Positions 5,971-12,510 of a stretch of 13,845 nucleotides of DNA are shown here, piece by piece. The notes under the pieces are model-generated. The model made no database searches. It saw nothing but the letters and a program-made list of their open reading frames with translations, and was not told the DNA's origin. The stretch is from Thermoleophilaceae bacterium. GTDB lineage: Bacteria; Actinomycetota; Thermoleophilia; Solirubrobacterales; Thermoleophilaceae. The first letter of the stretch is position 1, and each line of letters begins with the position of its first letter. Made by a program: the position numbers and the translations under genes. Location of the stretch: NCBI GenBank assembly GCA_013812065.1, contig JACCUC010000052.1:1-13845 (forward strand). Reading direction: 5' to 3'.

Positions 5971-7101
5971 ATGGAGGCAAAGCCCGGCCAGGCCTTTGAG
6001 GCGCTGAGCGACGCCGTGCTCGCGATCGCCGCTGAGCGCTCGGTGGAGTCCATCCTGCAGCGCTTGGTGGAGGCGGCGCGGGAGCTCGTCGACGCCGAGT
6101 ACGCAGCGCTCGGGGTACCGGACGGACAGGGCGGGTTCGCGCAGTTCCTGACTGCGGGGATGTCCGACGAACTGATCGAGTCGCTCGGTCCCCTGCCGCG
6201 GACGCACGGTCTGCTGGGAGCGATGCTGGAGGCGGCCGAGCCCTACCGGATCGACGACATCCAACGCGACCCGCGCTTTCGCGGCTGGTGGCCGAGCCGG
6301 CATCCCGACATGCGCTCCTTCCTCGGCGTGCCGATCGTGGCGCGCGGCGGCATCGTCGGGGCCTTCTATCTCACCGACAAGCTCGGAACCGCCAGCTTCA
6401 GCCCCGAAGATCAGGAGCTGATCGAGACCTTCGCGGCGCACGCAGCGGTGGCGATCCAGAACGCGCGCCTATACGAGCGCAGCCGGGAGCTGAACATCGT
6501 CGAGGAGCGAAACCGGCTGGCGCGCGAGCTGCACGACTCGGTCACCCAGCGCCTGTTCGCGCTGCGGCTGACCGGTGAGGCGGCGACCAACCTGCTGGAG
6601 CACGACCCGGCCGCCGCGCAGGCGCAGCTCGTCCGGCTTCACGAGCTCACGGGCGAGGCGATCGAGGAGCTTCGCGCGGTGATCCTGGCGCTGCGACCGG
6701 CGACCCTCGAATTCGAGGGCTTGGCAGCGACGCTCGCCAAGCACGTCGACCTCCTGCGCCGTGCCTACGGACAAGAGATCGCTCTCGAGCTGAACGGGGA
6801 GCCGGAGCTGCCGGTCGCGGCGGCGACGGAGGTGCTGCGGATCGCGCAGGAGGCGCTCCAAAACGCGTTGCGCCATTCGGGGGCCGAGCGACTCTCGGTG
6901 CGGCTCGAGACCGGCGATGGCCACGTCGTGCTGAGCGTCACCGACGAAGGAGCAGGCTTCGACTCCGACGCGCCCGCGGTGCGCGCCCGCCGCCTCGGGC
7001 TGACCTCGATGGAGGAGCGCGCCAGAGATCTTGGCGGGACGCTCGAGATCCACTCCGACCCGGGCGAAGGAACGACGGTGCGGTTGGAGGTGCCGGCGTG
7101 A
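5971..7101 (+). CDS. GAF-domain sensor histidine kinase, NarL family
   Basis: A 376-residue cytoplasmic sensor kinase with no membrane segment. A GAF domain spans about residues 10-165 (SFLGVPIVARGGIVGAFYL is typical). A linker helix leads to the HisKA_3 dimerisation domain with phospho-acceptor H188 in RLARELHDSVTQRL. The HATPase domain follows: N-box EALQNALRH (N298), G-box DEGAGFD (D325) and the closing LGLTSMEERARDLGG and PGEGTTVRLEVP. This is the NarX/LiaS/DevS-like class, which phosphorylates a NarL-type regulator. GAF ligands vary (gases, cyclic nucleotides, haem) and cannot be read here. The gene overlaps the regulator gene by 4 bases, so the two are translationally coupled partners. 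ATG is preceded by a -10 box rather than a ribosome site. Confidence 0.95.
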   Translation: MEAKPGQAFEALSDAVLAIAAERSVESILQRLVEAARELVDAEYAALGVPDGQGGFAQFLTAGMSDELIESLGPLPRTHGLLGAMLEAAEPYRIDDIQRDPRFRGWWPSRHPDMRSFLGVPIVARGGIVGAFYLTDKLGTASFSPEDQELIETFAAHAAVAIQNARLYERSRELNIVEERNRLARELHDSVTQRLFALRLTGEAATNLLEHDPAAAQAQLVRLHELTGEAIEELRAVILALRPATLEFEGLAATLAKHVDLLRRAYGQEIALELNGEPELPVAAATEVLRIAQEALQNALRHSGAERLSVRLETGDGHVVLSVTDEGAGFDSDAPAVRARRLGLTSMEERARDLGGTLEIHSDPGEGTTVRLEVPA

Positions 7102-7745
7102 TCCGCATTCTGATCGCCGACGATCACGCGGTCGTCCGCCAGGGACTTCGCACCTTCCTCGAGCTCCAGGACGAGATCGAGGTGGTGGGCGAGGCGGCCG
7201 ATGGCGAGGCAGCGGTCGCCGAGACCGAACGGCTGCAACCCGACGTCGCGTTGATGGACCTGGTGATGCCGCGGCTCGGCGGGGAGGAGGCCATCCGGCG
7301 CATCGCCGAGGTGTCCCCCGCCACCCGCGTGGTCGTACTGACGAGCTTCGCCGAGGACAGCAAGCTCTTCCCGGCGGTCCGCGCCGGCGCCGCCGGGTAT
7401 CTGCTCAAGGACGTGCAGCCGCGCGAGCTGGTGGGGGCGATCCGCGCCGCCGACGCGGGCGAGACGATCCTCCACCCTGCCGTCGCCGCGCGCCTCGTCG
7501 AGGACGTCGCCGGGCGCGCAGACCCGGCACCCCGCACGCCGCTCACCGAACGCGAGCGCGAGGTCCTGGCGCTGATCGCGAGGGGGATGGCGAACAAGCT
7601 GATCGCCCTCGAGCTCGGCGTCGCCGAGCGGACGGTGAAGACTCACGTCTCGAACATCCTCGGCAAGCTCGGGCTCAGCGACCGCACCCAGGCCGCGCTG
7701 TGGGCCGTGCGGGCGGGGTTGGTCGAGCCGTGTCAGTCGCGCTAG
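7098..7745 (+). CDS. NarL/LuxR-type response regulator
   Basis: A 215-residue regulator. The receiver domain spans residues 1-118, with acidic pair D8/D9 (LIADDHAVVRQGL), phospho-acceptor D54 (LMDLVMP), T82 and K104 (YLLKD). After a short linker, residues 148-210 form a LuxR-type helix-turn-helix: LTEREREVLALIARGMANK followed by VAERTVKTHVSNILGKLGL. The GTG start overlaps the kinase stop (GTGA), so it is the cognate partner of the upstream GAF kinase. Target genes are unknown; nearby candidates are its own promoter or the following dehydrogenase operon, but nothing in the sequence proves it. Overall it is close to the LiaR/DevR-like set. Confidence 0.95.
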   Translation: MIRILIADDHAVVRQGLRTFLELQDEIEVVGEAADGEAAVAETERLQPDVALMDLVMPRLGGEEAIRRIAEVSPATRVVVLTSFAEDSKLFPAVRAGAAGYLLKDVQPRELVGAIRAADAGETILHPAVAARLVEDVAGRADPAPRTPLTEREREVLALIARGMANKLIALELGVAERTVKTHVSNILGKLGLSDRTQAALWAVRAGLVEPCQSR

Positions 7746-7748
7746 TCC

Positions 7749-7801
7749 CAGCGGTCTAATACCAATTCCCGATTGCCAGGCAGCGGTCTCGCGCGTAGCG
7801 T
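7749..7801 (+). promoter_or_regulatory. Promoter of the SDR-QueA-like operon with direct repeats
   Basis: TAGCGT at 7796-7801 ends 7 nt before GTG 7809 and is a good leaderless -10. Upstream, the 9-mer CAGCGGTCT occurs twice, at 7749-7757 and 7781-7789, 32 bp apart (about three helical turns), covering the -35 region. It may be a regulator site. No terminator for the preceding regulator gene is visible here. Confidence 0.45.
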
Positions 7802-7808
7802 GAAGGCC

Positions 7809-8498
7809 GTGAACACCGCGCTCATCACCGGCGCATCGAGGGGCCTCGGGCTCGCGCTCGCGCGGGCGCTGGCCGACCGCCAGTGGCGGCTCGTGATCGA
7901 CGCCCGCGGCTCCGAGGCGCTGCTCGAGACGCGCGACGAGCTTGCCAAGACCACGGCGCTCGTGGCCATCGCCGGAGACGTCGCCGAAGAAGCGCATCGG
8001 CGCGCGCTTGTCGAGGCCGCCGGTGAGAGCCTGCAGCTGCTCGTCAACAACGCAAGCGTGCTCGGGCCGAGCCCGCAACCGAGGCTCGCCGACTACCCGC
8101 TCGCCGAGCTCGAACGGGCCTACGCCGCCAACGTGCTCGCCCCGCTGCGGCTCGCGCAGCTCGCGCTTCCAGCGCTCGAGCGCAATCGAGGGACGCTGAT
8201 CAACATCACCTCCGACGCCGCCGTCGCGGCCTACGAGGGCTGGGGCGGCTACAGCTCTTCGAAGGCGGCGCTCGACCAGCTGACCGCCGTGCTCGCGACC
8301 GAGCACCCAAGGCTCTCCGTCCACGCCGTCGACCCCGGAGACATGCGCACGCAGATGCACCAAGAGGCCTTCCCGGACGAGGACATCTCAGACCGGCCGG
8401 AGCCGGAGGAGAGCGTGCCCGGCCTCCTGACGTTAATCGAAGGACAGCAACCGAGCGGCCGCTACCGCGCCGCCGATCTCGTCGAGGTCGGATCGTGA
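7809..8498 (+). CDS. Short-chain dehydrogenase/reductase (SDR)
   Basis: A 229-residue classical-type SDR, an NAD(P)-dependent oxidoreductase. The Rossmann motif TGASRGLG is at residues 7-14, LVNNAS at 78-83, NV at 108-109 and the catalytic triad S135, Y148 and K152 (GGYSSSKAAL). VDPGDMRT matches the usual PG motif. The C-terminus from about 185 departs from classical members and is short. GTG 7809 is chosen because it puts the first strand at the N-terminus and lies 7 nt after a -10 box; in-frame GTG 7800 and TTG 7773 overlap or precede the promoter. The stop overlaps the QueA-like start by 4 bases (GTGA), so they are coupled. The substrate is unknown. Confidence 0.9.
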   Translation: MNTALITGASRGLGLALARALADRQWRLVIDARGSEALLETRDELAKTTALVAIAGDVAEEAHRRALVEAAGESLQLLVNNASVLGPSPQPRLADYPLAELERAYAANVLAPLRLAQLALPALERNRGTLINITSDAAVAAYEGWGGYSSSKAALDQLTAVLATEHPRLSVHAVDPGDMRTQMHQEAFPDEDISDRPEPEESVPGLLTLIEGQQPSGRYRAADLVEVGS

Positions 8499-9586
8499 GC
8501 GCGGTCGAGGCACTCGATCTCAGCGAGCGGCAGGAGGCACACGAGCCGCCCGAGGCGCGGGGGCTGCGCCGTGACGAGGTGCGGATGCTCGTCGCCCACC
8601 GCAGGGACGGGCGGCTCGAGCACTCGCGCTTCCCCGACCTGCCCGACCACCTCGCGGAGGGCGACCTGCTGGTGATCAACACCTCGGCGACACTGCCGGC
8701 CGCGCTGCCCGCCGAGAGGTCAGACGGCGAGGCGGTCGAGTTGCACCTCTCGACCGCGGTGCCGGACTCGGCGCCTGCCGACCGCCCGCTCCGCTACGTC
8801 GTCGAGCTGCGCCGCCACCGCGCCCCGCTCGGGGACGCGTCGACCGGCGAGTGGCTGTCGTTGCCCGCCGGCGCGAGCGCCGAGCTGCTGTCGCCATACC
8901 TGGGTGCCAAGCGGCTCTGGGTGGCGGCGCTACATCTCCCGAATCCGCTGATCGACTACTTATCGCTTCACGGGCGGCCGATCTCATACCCCTACGTGCG
9001 AGGGCAGCGTCCGCTCGCCGATTATCAGACCGTCTACGCCAACCTCCCCGGCAGCGCCGAGATGCCGAGCGCGGGGCGCCCGTTCACGCCCGAGCTCGTG
9101 ACGGCGCTCGTCGCCCGCGGGATCGCGATCGCGCCAATCACTCTTCACGCCGGCGTCTCCTCGCTCGAGCTGGGCGAGCGTCCGTACCCGGAGTGGTACC
9201 GGGTGCCGGCGTCCACGGCGCGGCTCGTCAACGCCACGCGGCGCTGGGGAGGGCGCGTGATCGCCGTCGGGACCACCGTGGTCAGGGCGCTGGAGAGCGC
9301 CGCCGAAGCCGACGGCGCCGTCGTTGCCCTCGAGGGCTGGGCCCACCTCGTGATCAACCCCGAGATCGGTGTCCGGGCAGTCGACGGTCTGATCACCGGA
9401 TGGCACGACCCCGACGCATCCCACCTCGACCTGCTCGATGCGATCGGTGGGCCCGACCTGGTCGCGCGCTCATATCGCGCCGCCTCGCAGTGCGGCTACC
9501 TCTGGCACGAGTTCGGCGACGTCAGCCTGATCGTGCGCGATGAACGACGCTTGACCCCGAACTCCAAAGGAACAATCCATGACTGA
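8495..9586 (+). CDS. Divergent QueA-like protein (SAM:tRNA ribosyltransferase-isomerase family)
   Basis: A 363-residue member of the QueA superfamily. Recognisable parts are GDLLVINTSATLPAAL (55-70), YPYVRGQRPLADYQTVYA (165-182), PITLHAGVSSLE (214-225), GGRVIAVGTTVVRALESAA (252-270), AVDGLITGWHDP (295-306) and FGDVSLIV (340-347). True QueA makes epoxyqueuosine on tRNA from preQ1 and SAM, and usually has N-x-T-R-V-x-P-A-R-L-x-G-x-K, an LHVG-type loop and NFHLPKSTL; here these read NTSATLPAAL, LHAGVSS and GWHDPDASH. So it belongs to an actinobacterial side-branch often annotated as QueA but probably acting on something else. No other queuosine gene is in the window. It overlaps the SDR (4 bases) and the DUF5519 gene (8 bases). 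Confidence 0.85.
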   Translation: MSAVEALDLSERQEAHEPPEARGLRRDEVRMLVAHRRDGRLEHSRFPDLPDHLAEGDLLVINTSATLPAALPAERSDGEAVELHLSTAVPDSAPADRPLRYVVELRRHRAPLGDASTGEWLSLPAGASAELLSPYLGAKRLWVAALHLPNPLIDYLSLHGRPISYPYVRGQRPLADYQTVYANLPGSAEMPSAGRPFTPELVTALVARGIAIAPITLHAGVSSLELGERPYPEWYRVPASTARLVNATRRWGGRVIAVGTTVVRALESAAEADGAVVALEGWAHLVINPEIGVRAVDGLITGWHDPDASHLDLLDAIGGPDLVARSYRAASQCGYLWHEFGDVSLIVRDERRLTPNSKGTIHD

Positions 9587-9917
9587 GCCACCCACAGCAA
9601 GCGAGCGGATCACCGAGGAGGTCACCTCGTGGCCGGGCGTCGAGGCCGGCCCGGGCGAGCGCGGCGAGTTCGCCTTCAAGCTGGGGCGCCGGGAGATCGG
9701 TCACCTGCACGGCGACCGTGTCATGCACACCGGCTTTCCGAAGGCCGTGTGGCACGAGCTCCACGAGGAGGGCCGGATCGACTATCACCCGGTCTTCCCC
9801 GGCAAGCCGGGCTACGCGGCACGCAGAATCGAAACCGAGGACGACGTCCGCGACGTGATCGAGCTGCTTCGGCTCAACTACGAGCGTGCCGTCGCCCGCC
9901 ACGGTCGGCCGGTGTGA
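9579..9917 (+). CDS. DUF5519 'luciferase-domain' family small protein
   Basis: A 112-residue soluble protein of the family annotated as luciferase/DUF5519, which is unrelated to flavin-dependent bacterial luciferase in fold assignment and has no settled activity in bacteria. Typical segments are REIGHLHGDR, FPKAVWHELHEEGRI, HPVFPGKPGYAARRI and a C-terminal helix DVRDVIELLRLNYER. The conserved His residues in GHLHGD suggest a binding or catalytic site. ATG 9579 has a ribosome site (AAAGGA, ending 7 nt upstream) and overlaps the end of the QueA-like gene by 8 bases. It is followed by the metallo-beta-lactamase-fold gene. Confidence 0.85.
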   Translation: MTEPPTASERITEEVTSWPGVEAGPGERGEFAFKLGRREIGHLHGDRVMHTGFPKAVWHELHEEGRIDYHPVFPGKPGYAARRIETEDDVRDVIELLRLNYERAVARHGRPV

Positions 9918-9922
9918 AGGAG
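9917..9922 (+). promoter_or_regulatory. Shine-Dalgarno AAGGAG deciding the MBL-fold start
   Basis: AAGGAG at 9917-9922 lies 9 nt before ATG 9932. An in-frame GTG at 9914 overlaps the DUF5519 stop but would lie before this ribosome site, so ATG 9932 is preferred. Confidence 0.6.
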
Positions 9923-9931
9923 CTCGTTCAC

Positions 9932-10570
9932 ATGGAAACCGTGCTCGAGGGCCTCTACGCCTCGACCGGGGAGCCTCTGCCGTTCGCCCCCTCGCTCGAC
10001 GTCCGCGCGTTCCTGTTGCGGCGCGATCGAGGCAACCTGCTCGTCTACAGCGCCACCGGGCTCGAATCGGATGCGCCGACGATCGAGGATCTCGGCGGCA
10101 TCTCACGCCACTACCTGAACCACCGCCACGAGGCCATGTTCGCCTCCGACTGGGTCGCCGCGCCGCTCTTCGTGCACGACAACGAGCGCGAGTCGGTGGC
10201 CAAGAGCTACCGCGTCGACGAGACCTTCTCCAAGCGCCACATGCTCGACGACGACTTCGAGGTGATCCCGACACCGGGGCATACGAGCGGGGCGACCGCC
10301 TACCTCTGGGACACCGGCCGGCATCGCTTCCTCTTCACGGGCGACACCGTCTACCTCAGCGAGGGCGAGTGGGTGGCGGCTGTGCTCAGGTCAAGCGACC
10401 GGGGCGCCTACATCGAAAGCCTCGAGGTCATGCGCGAACTCGACTTCGACGTGCTCGTGCCGTGGGCGGCAACTCGCGGACAGCACTACCACGGCCCCAC
10501 CAGCAAGGCGGATGCTCAGCGCCGCATCGATCGGATCCTCGAACGCGTGCAGCGGGGTGAGGATCACTGA
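9932..10570 (+). CDS. Metallo-beta-lactamase-fold hydrolase-like protein
   Basis: A 212-residue protein of the metallo-beta-lactamase superfamily. The metal motif usually written HxHxDH reads NHRHEA (H64, H66; Asp-His replaced by Glu-Ala). Later ligands are kept: H117 in TPGHTSGATAYL and D138 in FTGDTVY. The closing His-containing region is TRGQHYHGP. Loss of the DH pair suggests a one-metal site, a changed reaction or loss of hydrolase activity. The gene lies 14 nt after the DUF5519 gene and its stop overlaps the next start (TGATG), so it belongs to the same operon. The substrate is unknown; the superfamily acts on thioesters, lactones, phosphodiesters and more. Confidence 0.85.
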   Translation: METVLEGLYASTGEPLPFAPSLDVRAFLLRRDRGNLLVYSATGLESDAPTIEDLGGISRHYLNHRHEAMFASDWVAAPLFVHDNERESVAKSYRVDETFSKRHMLDDDFEVIPTPGHTSGATAYLWDTGRHRFLFTGDTVYLSEGEWVAAVLRSSDRGAYIESLEVMRELDFDVLVPWAATRGQHYHGPTSKADAQRRIDRILERVQRGEDH

Positions 10571-10771
10571 TGAGCGCGTTCAGCGAAGCCGAGCTCGCGT
10601 ACCTCCCCGGCGAGCGCCGTCTTGGTCGGGTCGCGACAGTCGGAAAAGACGGCACGCCTCACGTCGTCCCCGTCGGCTGGAGCTACAACGCCGACCAGGA
10701 TTCGATCGACGTCGGCGGCCGCGAGTTCGAACGGGCGGATCGTCTCATGGGGGATCGACAGCGCGACATGA
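10570..10771 (+). pseudogene. F420/PPOX-class oxidoreductase, internally deleted
   Basis: The first 54 residues are a clean N-terminus of the pyridoxamine-5'-phosphate-oxidase-like, F420-dependent class: FSEAELAYLPGERRLGR, then ATVGKDGTPHVVPVGW and DVGGREFER. Straight after, in the +1 frame, come the last residues of the same family, RIVSWGIDSAT, followed by TGA at 10769-10771. About half the gene (the middle of the split barrel and much of the cofactor site) is therefore missing, and the junction near 10731-10738 is out of frame. The undisturbed frame continues with unrelated residues to a TAG at 10822-10824. The gene overlaps the MBL-fold stop by one base and was the last cistron of the operon. 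It is very unlikely to make an active enzyme. Confidence 0.8.
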
Positions 10772-11046
10772 CGCGAGGTCGCGGAGGAGGGATCACTCGA
10801 ACTGACCCTTTTGACCTCCCGTAGCTGGGGCAGCCGCTATCTCGGACCGGACGAGGGTGCATGGGGCGGTTCAGAGAGGGAGTCTTCGACGACCCATCGA
10901 CTCGCTTTCTGGGACTCGAACCTGCGAGCCTGGGCGTGAGAGACCTTTCCTACTCGCCGGCGAGAGGTGACAACGGTGACGCGAACGCGCTTCGGCGTGG
11001 ACGGGCTTCGTCGTGAGCGATCGTCCATCGGGAACGGAAGCCGTGG
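10772..11046. other. Stretch without a recognisable gene
   Basis: About 275 bp between the broken PPOX gene and the stop of the Cys-Cys protein. It contains a perfect 12-bp palindrome CTCGCCGGCGAG (10953-10964) and, on the minus strand, a T-arm-like GGTTCGAGTCCC that does not fold into a tRNA arm. The short open frames here look like noise. It may be debris from whatever removed the middle of the PPOX gene, but no transposase or repeat proves that. Confidence 0.5.
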
Positions 11047-11382
11047 TCAGTCCGCTCCGAACAGGGCCGCGATGGGCGCGACGTCATCGGGGGCGCCTGG
11101 GTCGGCGGTGACGTGGAGCACCGCGTGGTGCCCTTCGTGGCTCACGTCCCATGCGACGAACGCGCAGCACTGCCGCTCGGCGGCGGCGAGCGCTTCGAGC
11201 TCGTCGCGGACGCCCGGCTCAGCCTGGTAGCGGACCTCGAGCCGATGACCGCTGCGTCGAGCGGTTGGACGGCCCTTCTCGCCCAGGACCTGCCATCGCC
11301 GCATGCGCGCCGGCCCGTCGTCCGGGCCCAACGTGCAGGCGAGAGGCAGCTCGGCGTACGCGGCGTTGCCACGAGTGTCCAT
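11047..11382 (-). CDS. Conserved-looking small protein with Cys-Cys motif
   Basis: A 111-residue soluble protein. Visible features are an N-terminal segment ending in MRRWQVL, a basic turn (PTARRSG), LEVRYQAEPGVRDELEALAAAERQCCAF and a final VLHVTADPGAPDDVAPIAALFG. The helix ending in E-R-Q-C-C-A-F resembles the ERxCC motif of small actinobacterial proteins of unknown role, sometimes near metal-responsive regulators; adjacent cysteines could bind metal or form a redox pair. ATG 11382 lies 6 nt after GATAAT, a strong -10, so the message is probably leaderless. It is divergent from the DUF5946 gene. I cannot name the family. Confidence 0.75.
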   Translation of the reverse strand: MDTRGNAAYAELPLACTLGPDDGPARMRRWQVLGEKGRPTARRSGHRLEVRYQAEPGVRDELEALAAAERQCCAFVAWDVSHEGHHAVLHVTADPGAPDDVAPIAALFGAD

Positions 11383-11388
11383 GCCGGG

Positions 11389-11394
11389 ATTATC
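11389..11394 (-). promoter_or_regulatory. -10 element (GATAAT) of the Cys-Cys protein gene
   Basis: GATAAT on the minus strand ends 6 nt before ATG 11382. It is the closest match to TATAAT among the protein-gene promoters here. Confidence 0.6.
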
Positions 11395-11428
11395 CCAGGC
11401 GCGGTCGTCAGCGGACGCAGCGGCTCGT

Positions 11429-11434
11429 CAGGAT
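11429..11434 (+). promoter_or_regulatory. -10 element (CAGGAT) of the DUF5946 gene
   Basis: CAGGAT ends 6 nt before GTG 11441. It is one base different from the TAGGAT before the RibD-like gene, with the same spacing. Confidence 0.4.
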
Positions 11435-11440
11435 GGTGCC

Positions 11441-11843
11441 GTGTCCGAGCCGCCGCTTCACGCGCCTCGTGGTGTCGGCGTCTGCCCGGGGTGCGGGGCG
11501 CTACTGCCCGTCGAGGATGGGCCGACGCATCCGTACATGCGCTCCTCGCCTGCGTGCTGGGCGCGCTACGGGGAGGTCTTGGCGCGTGAGTTCGGAGATC
11601 CGAGGTACTTCGCTTGGCACCAGCTGACGGTCGATGCCTATGCCGCGCAGCACCCAGGCGTCGCGGAGCGGCGCGCGATCCAGTCGGTCGGCCTCCACCT
11701 GATGACCCTTTGCATGGTCATCGAGGACGGCGCCGACACGCGAGGGCCCGAAGCTCCACAGGCGAATGCTCCAACATGTCTGGGAGGCGTGGGCGCCCCA
11801 TCACGAGACCGTGCGCCGCTGGGTCCGCCACAGCCTCTCTTGA
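11441..11843 (+). pseudogene. DUF5946 protein, frameshifted and shortened
   Basis: The first 99 codons match DUF5946: GVCPGCGALLPVEDGPTHPY, split here as VCPGCGALLP and DGPTHPYM, then SSPACWARYGEVLAREFGDP, HQLTVDAYAAQHPG and RRAIQSVGLHL. The C-P-G-C pair suggests a metal site. At about 11738 the frame moves by +1, and the end of the family appears in the new frame (EGPKLHRRML, VWEAWAPHHETVRRWVRHSL) to TGA 11841-11843. In intact members I would expect some tens of residues between LHRRM and the WEAW..HH segment, so an internal deletion is likely as well. GTG 11441 is preferred for its -10 box 6 nt upstream. The family's function is unknown. Confidence 0.75.
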
Positions 11844-11859
11844 GCGGCGTCAGCGGCTA

Positions 11860-11876
11860 CCACGCCGCCGGCGTGG
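11860..11876. terminator. Short hairpin between convergent genes
   Basis: CCACGCC (11860-11866) and GGCGTGG (11870-11876) form a 7-bp stem with a GCC loop, 16 nt past the DUF5946 stop and 8 nt from the RibD-like stop. It could end transcription from either side. There is no T tract. Confidence 0.5.
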
Positions 11877-11883
11877 CACGCGC

Positions 11884-12444
11884 TCAGGCCGCTACGACCT
11901 CGTAACGCAACTCGACCATCCCGTTTCTGAAGGGGCGCGTCCCTGCCAGGCGCAGTCGCCGGCGCAGCCGCCGCGGGAACGTCGGGAGCCCCGCGCCGAG
12001 CACTACCGGGACGACCGTGAGGTGCAGCTCGTCGAGCAGGTCCTCGTCGGCGAACTGCATCGCGAGGTCGCCGCCGCCGACGATCCAGACGTTGCGCTCG
12101 CCCGCCGCCGTGCTCATATGCTCATGAACCGGTCGCACGGCTCCGCGCGCGAAGCGCACGTCGGCGCCCTCGGGCACGGGCAGCTCGCGCGAGCTGAAGA
12201 CCCAGCTCGGCATGCCCTCGTACGGCCAGCGCTCGTGCGCCTCGGCGAGGATGAACTCGTACGTCGCCGACCCCATCGCGAGCGCACCTACCTCGGCGAA
12301 GAAGCGGTCGTAGGCGCCGTCGGTCGCCTCGGACGCGTCGATCGTGCTCTCGCCGTCGAAGCGCAGCAGCCAGTCGAGCCCACCGTCGCTGTCGGCGATG
12401 TAGCCGTCGAGCGTCTGGGCGACGTAATACTGCGTCGTGCTCAC
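11884..12444 (-). CDS. Dihydrofolate reductase / RibD C-terminal family protein
   Basis: A 186-residue NADPH-type reductase-fold protein. The N-terminus YYVAQTLDGYIADSDGGLDWL matches the family's first strand and loop, ALAMGSATYEFIL the second conserved block, and VWIVGGGDLAMQFADEDLLDEL the cofactor-binding glycine motif, followed by LTVVPVVLGAGLPTF. These small stand-alone relatives of RibD/DHFR are common in actinobacteria and rarely have a known substrate; most are not true folate enzymes. GTG 12444 lies 6 nt after TAGGAT, so the message is probably leaderless. It is divergent from the VOC gene, 66 bp apart. Confidence 0.9.
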   Translation of the reverse strand: MSTTQYYVAQTLDGYIADSDGGLDWLLRFDGESTIDASEATDGAYDRFFAEVGALAMGSATYEFILAEAHERWPYEGMPSWVFSSRELPVPEGADVRFARGAVRPVHEHMSTAAGERNVWIVGGGDLAMQFADEDLLDELHLTVVPVVLGAGLPTFPRRLRRRLRLAGTRPFRNGMVELRYEVVAA

Positions 12445-12450
12445 CGCAGG

Positions 12451-12456
12451 ATCCTA
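12451..12456 (-). promoter_or_regulatory. -10 element (TAGGAT) of the RibD-like gene
   Basis: TAGGAT on the minus strand ends 6 nt before GTG 12444. No Shine-Dalgarno is present. Confidence 0.5.
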
Positions 12457-12510
12457 CGCCGGCCACCCTGGGCACCGGCGCGGGGACAACGCGACCGAAA
12501 CGGAGAACGA

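Noticed and set aside
6765..8363. Long minus-strand frame of 532 codons
   Set aside because: It lies antisense to the kinase, regulator and SDR genes, which all have clear domains; a long antisense frame is common in GC-rich DNA.
10900..10935. Minus-strand GGTTCGAGTCCC resembling a tRNA T-arm (possible tRNA or att site)
   Set aside because: Only two of five T-stem pairs form, and there is no matching acceptor, D or anticodon arm around it.
11614..12510. Upstream extension of the VOC frame back to 11614
   Set aside because: It crosses the DUF5946 and RibD-like genes; the VOC domain begins at ATG 12511 with its own ribosome site.
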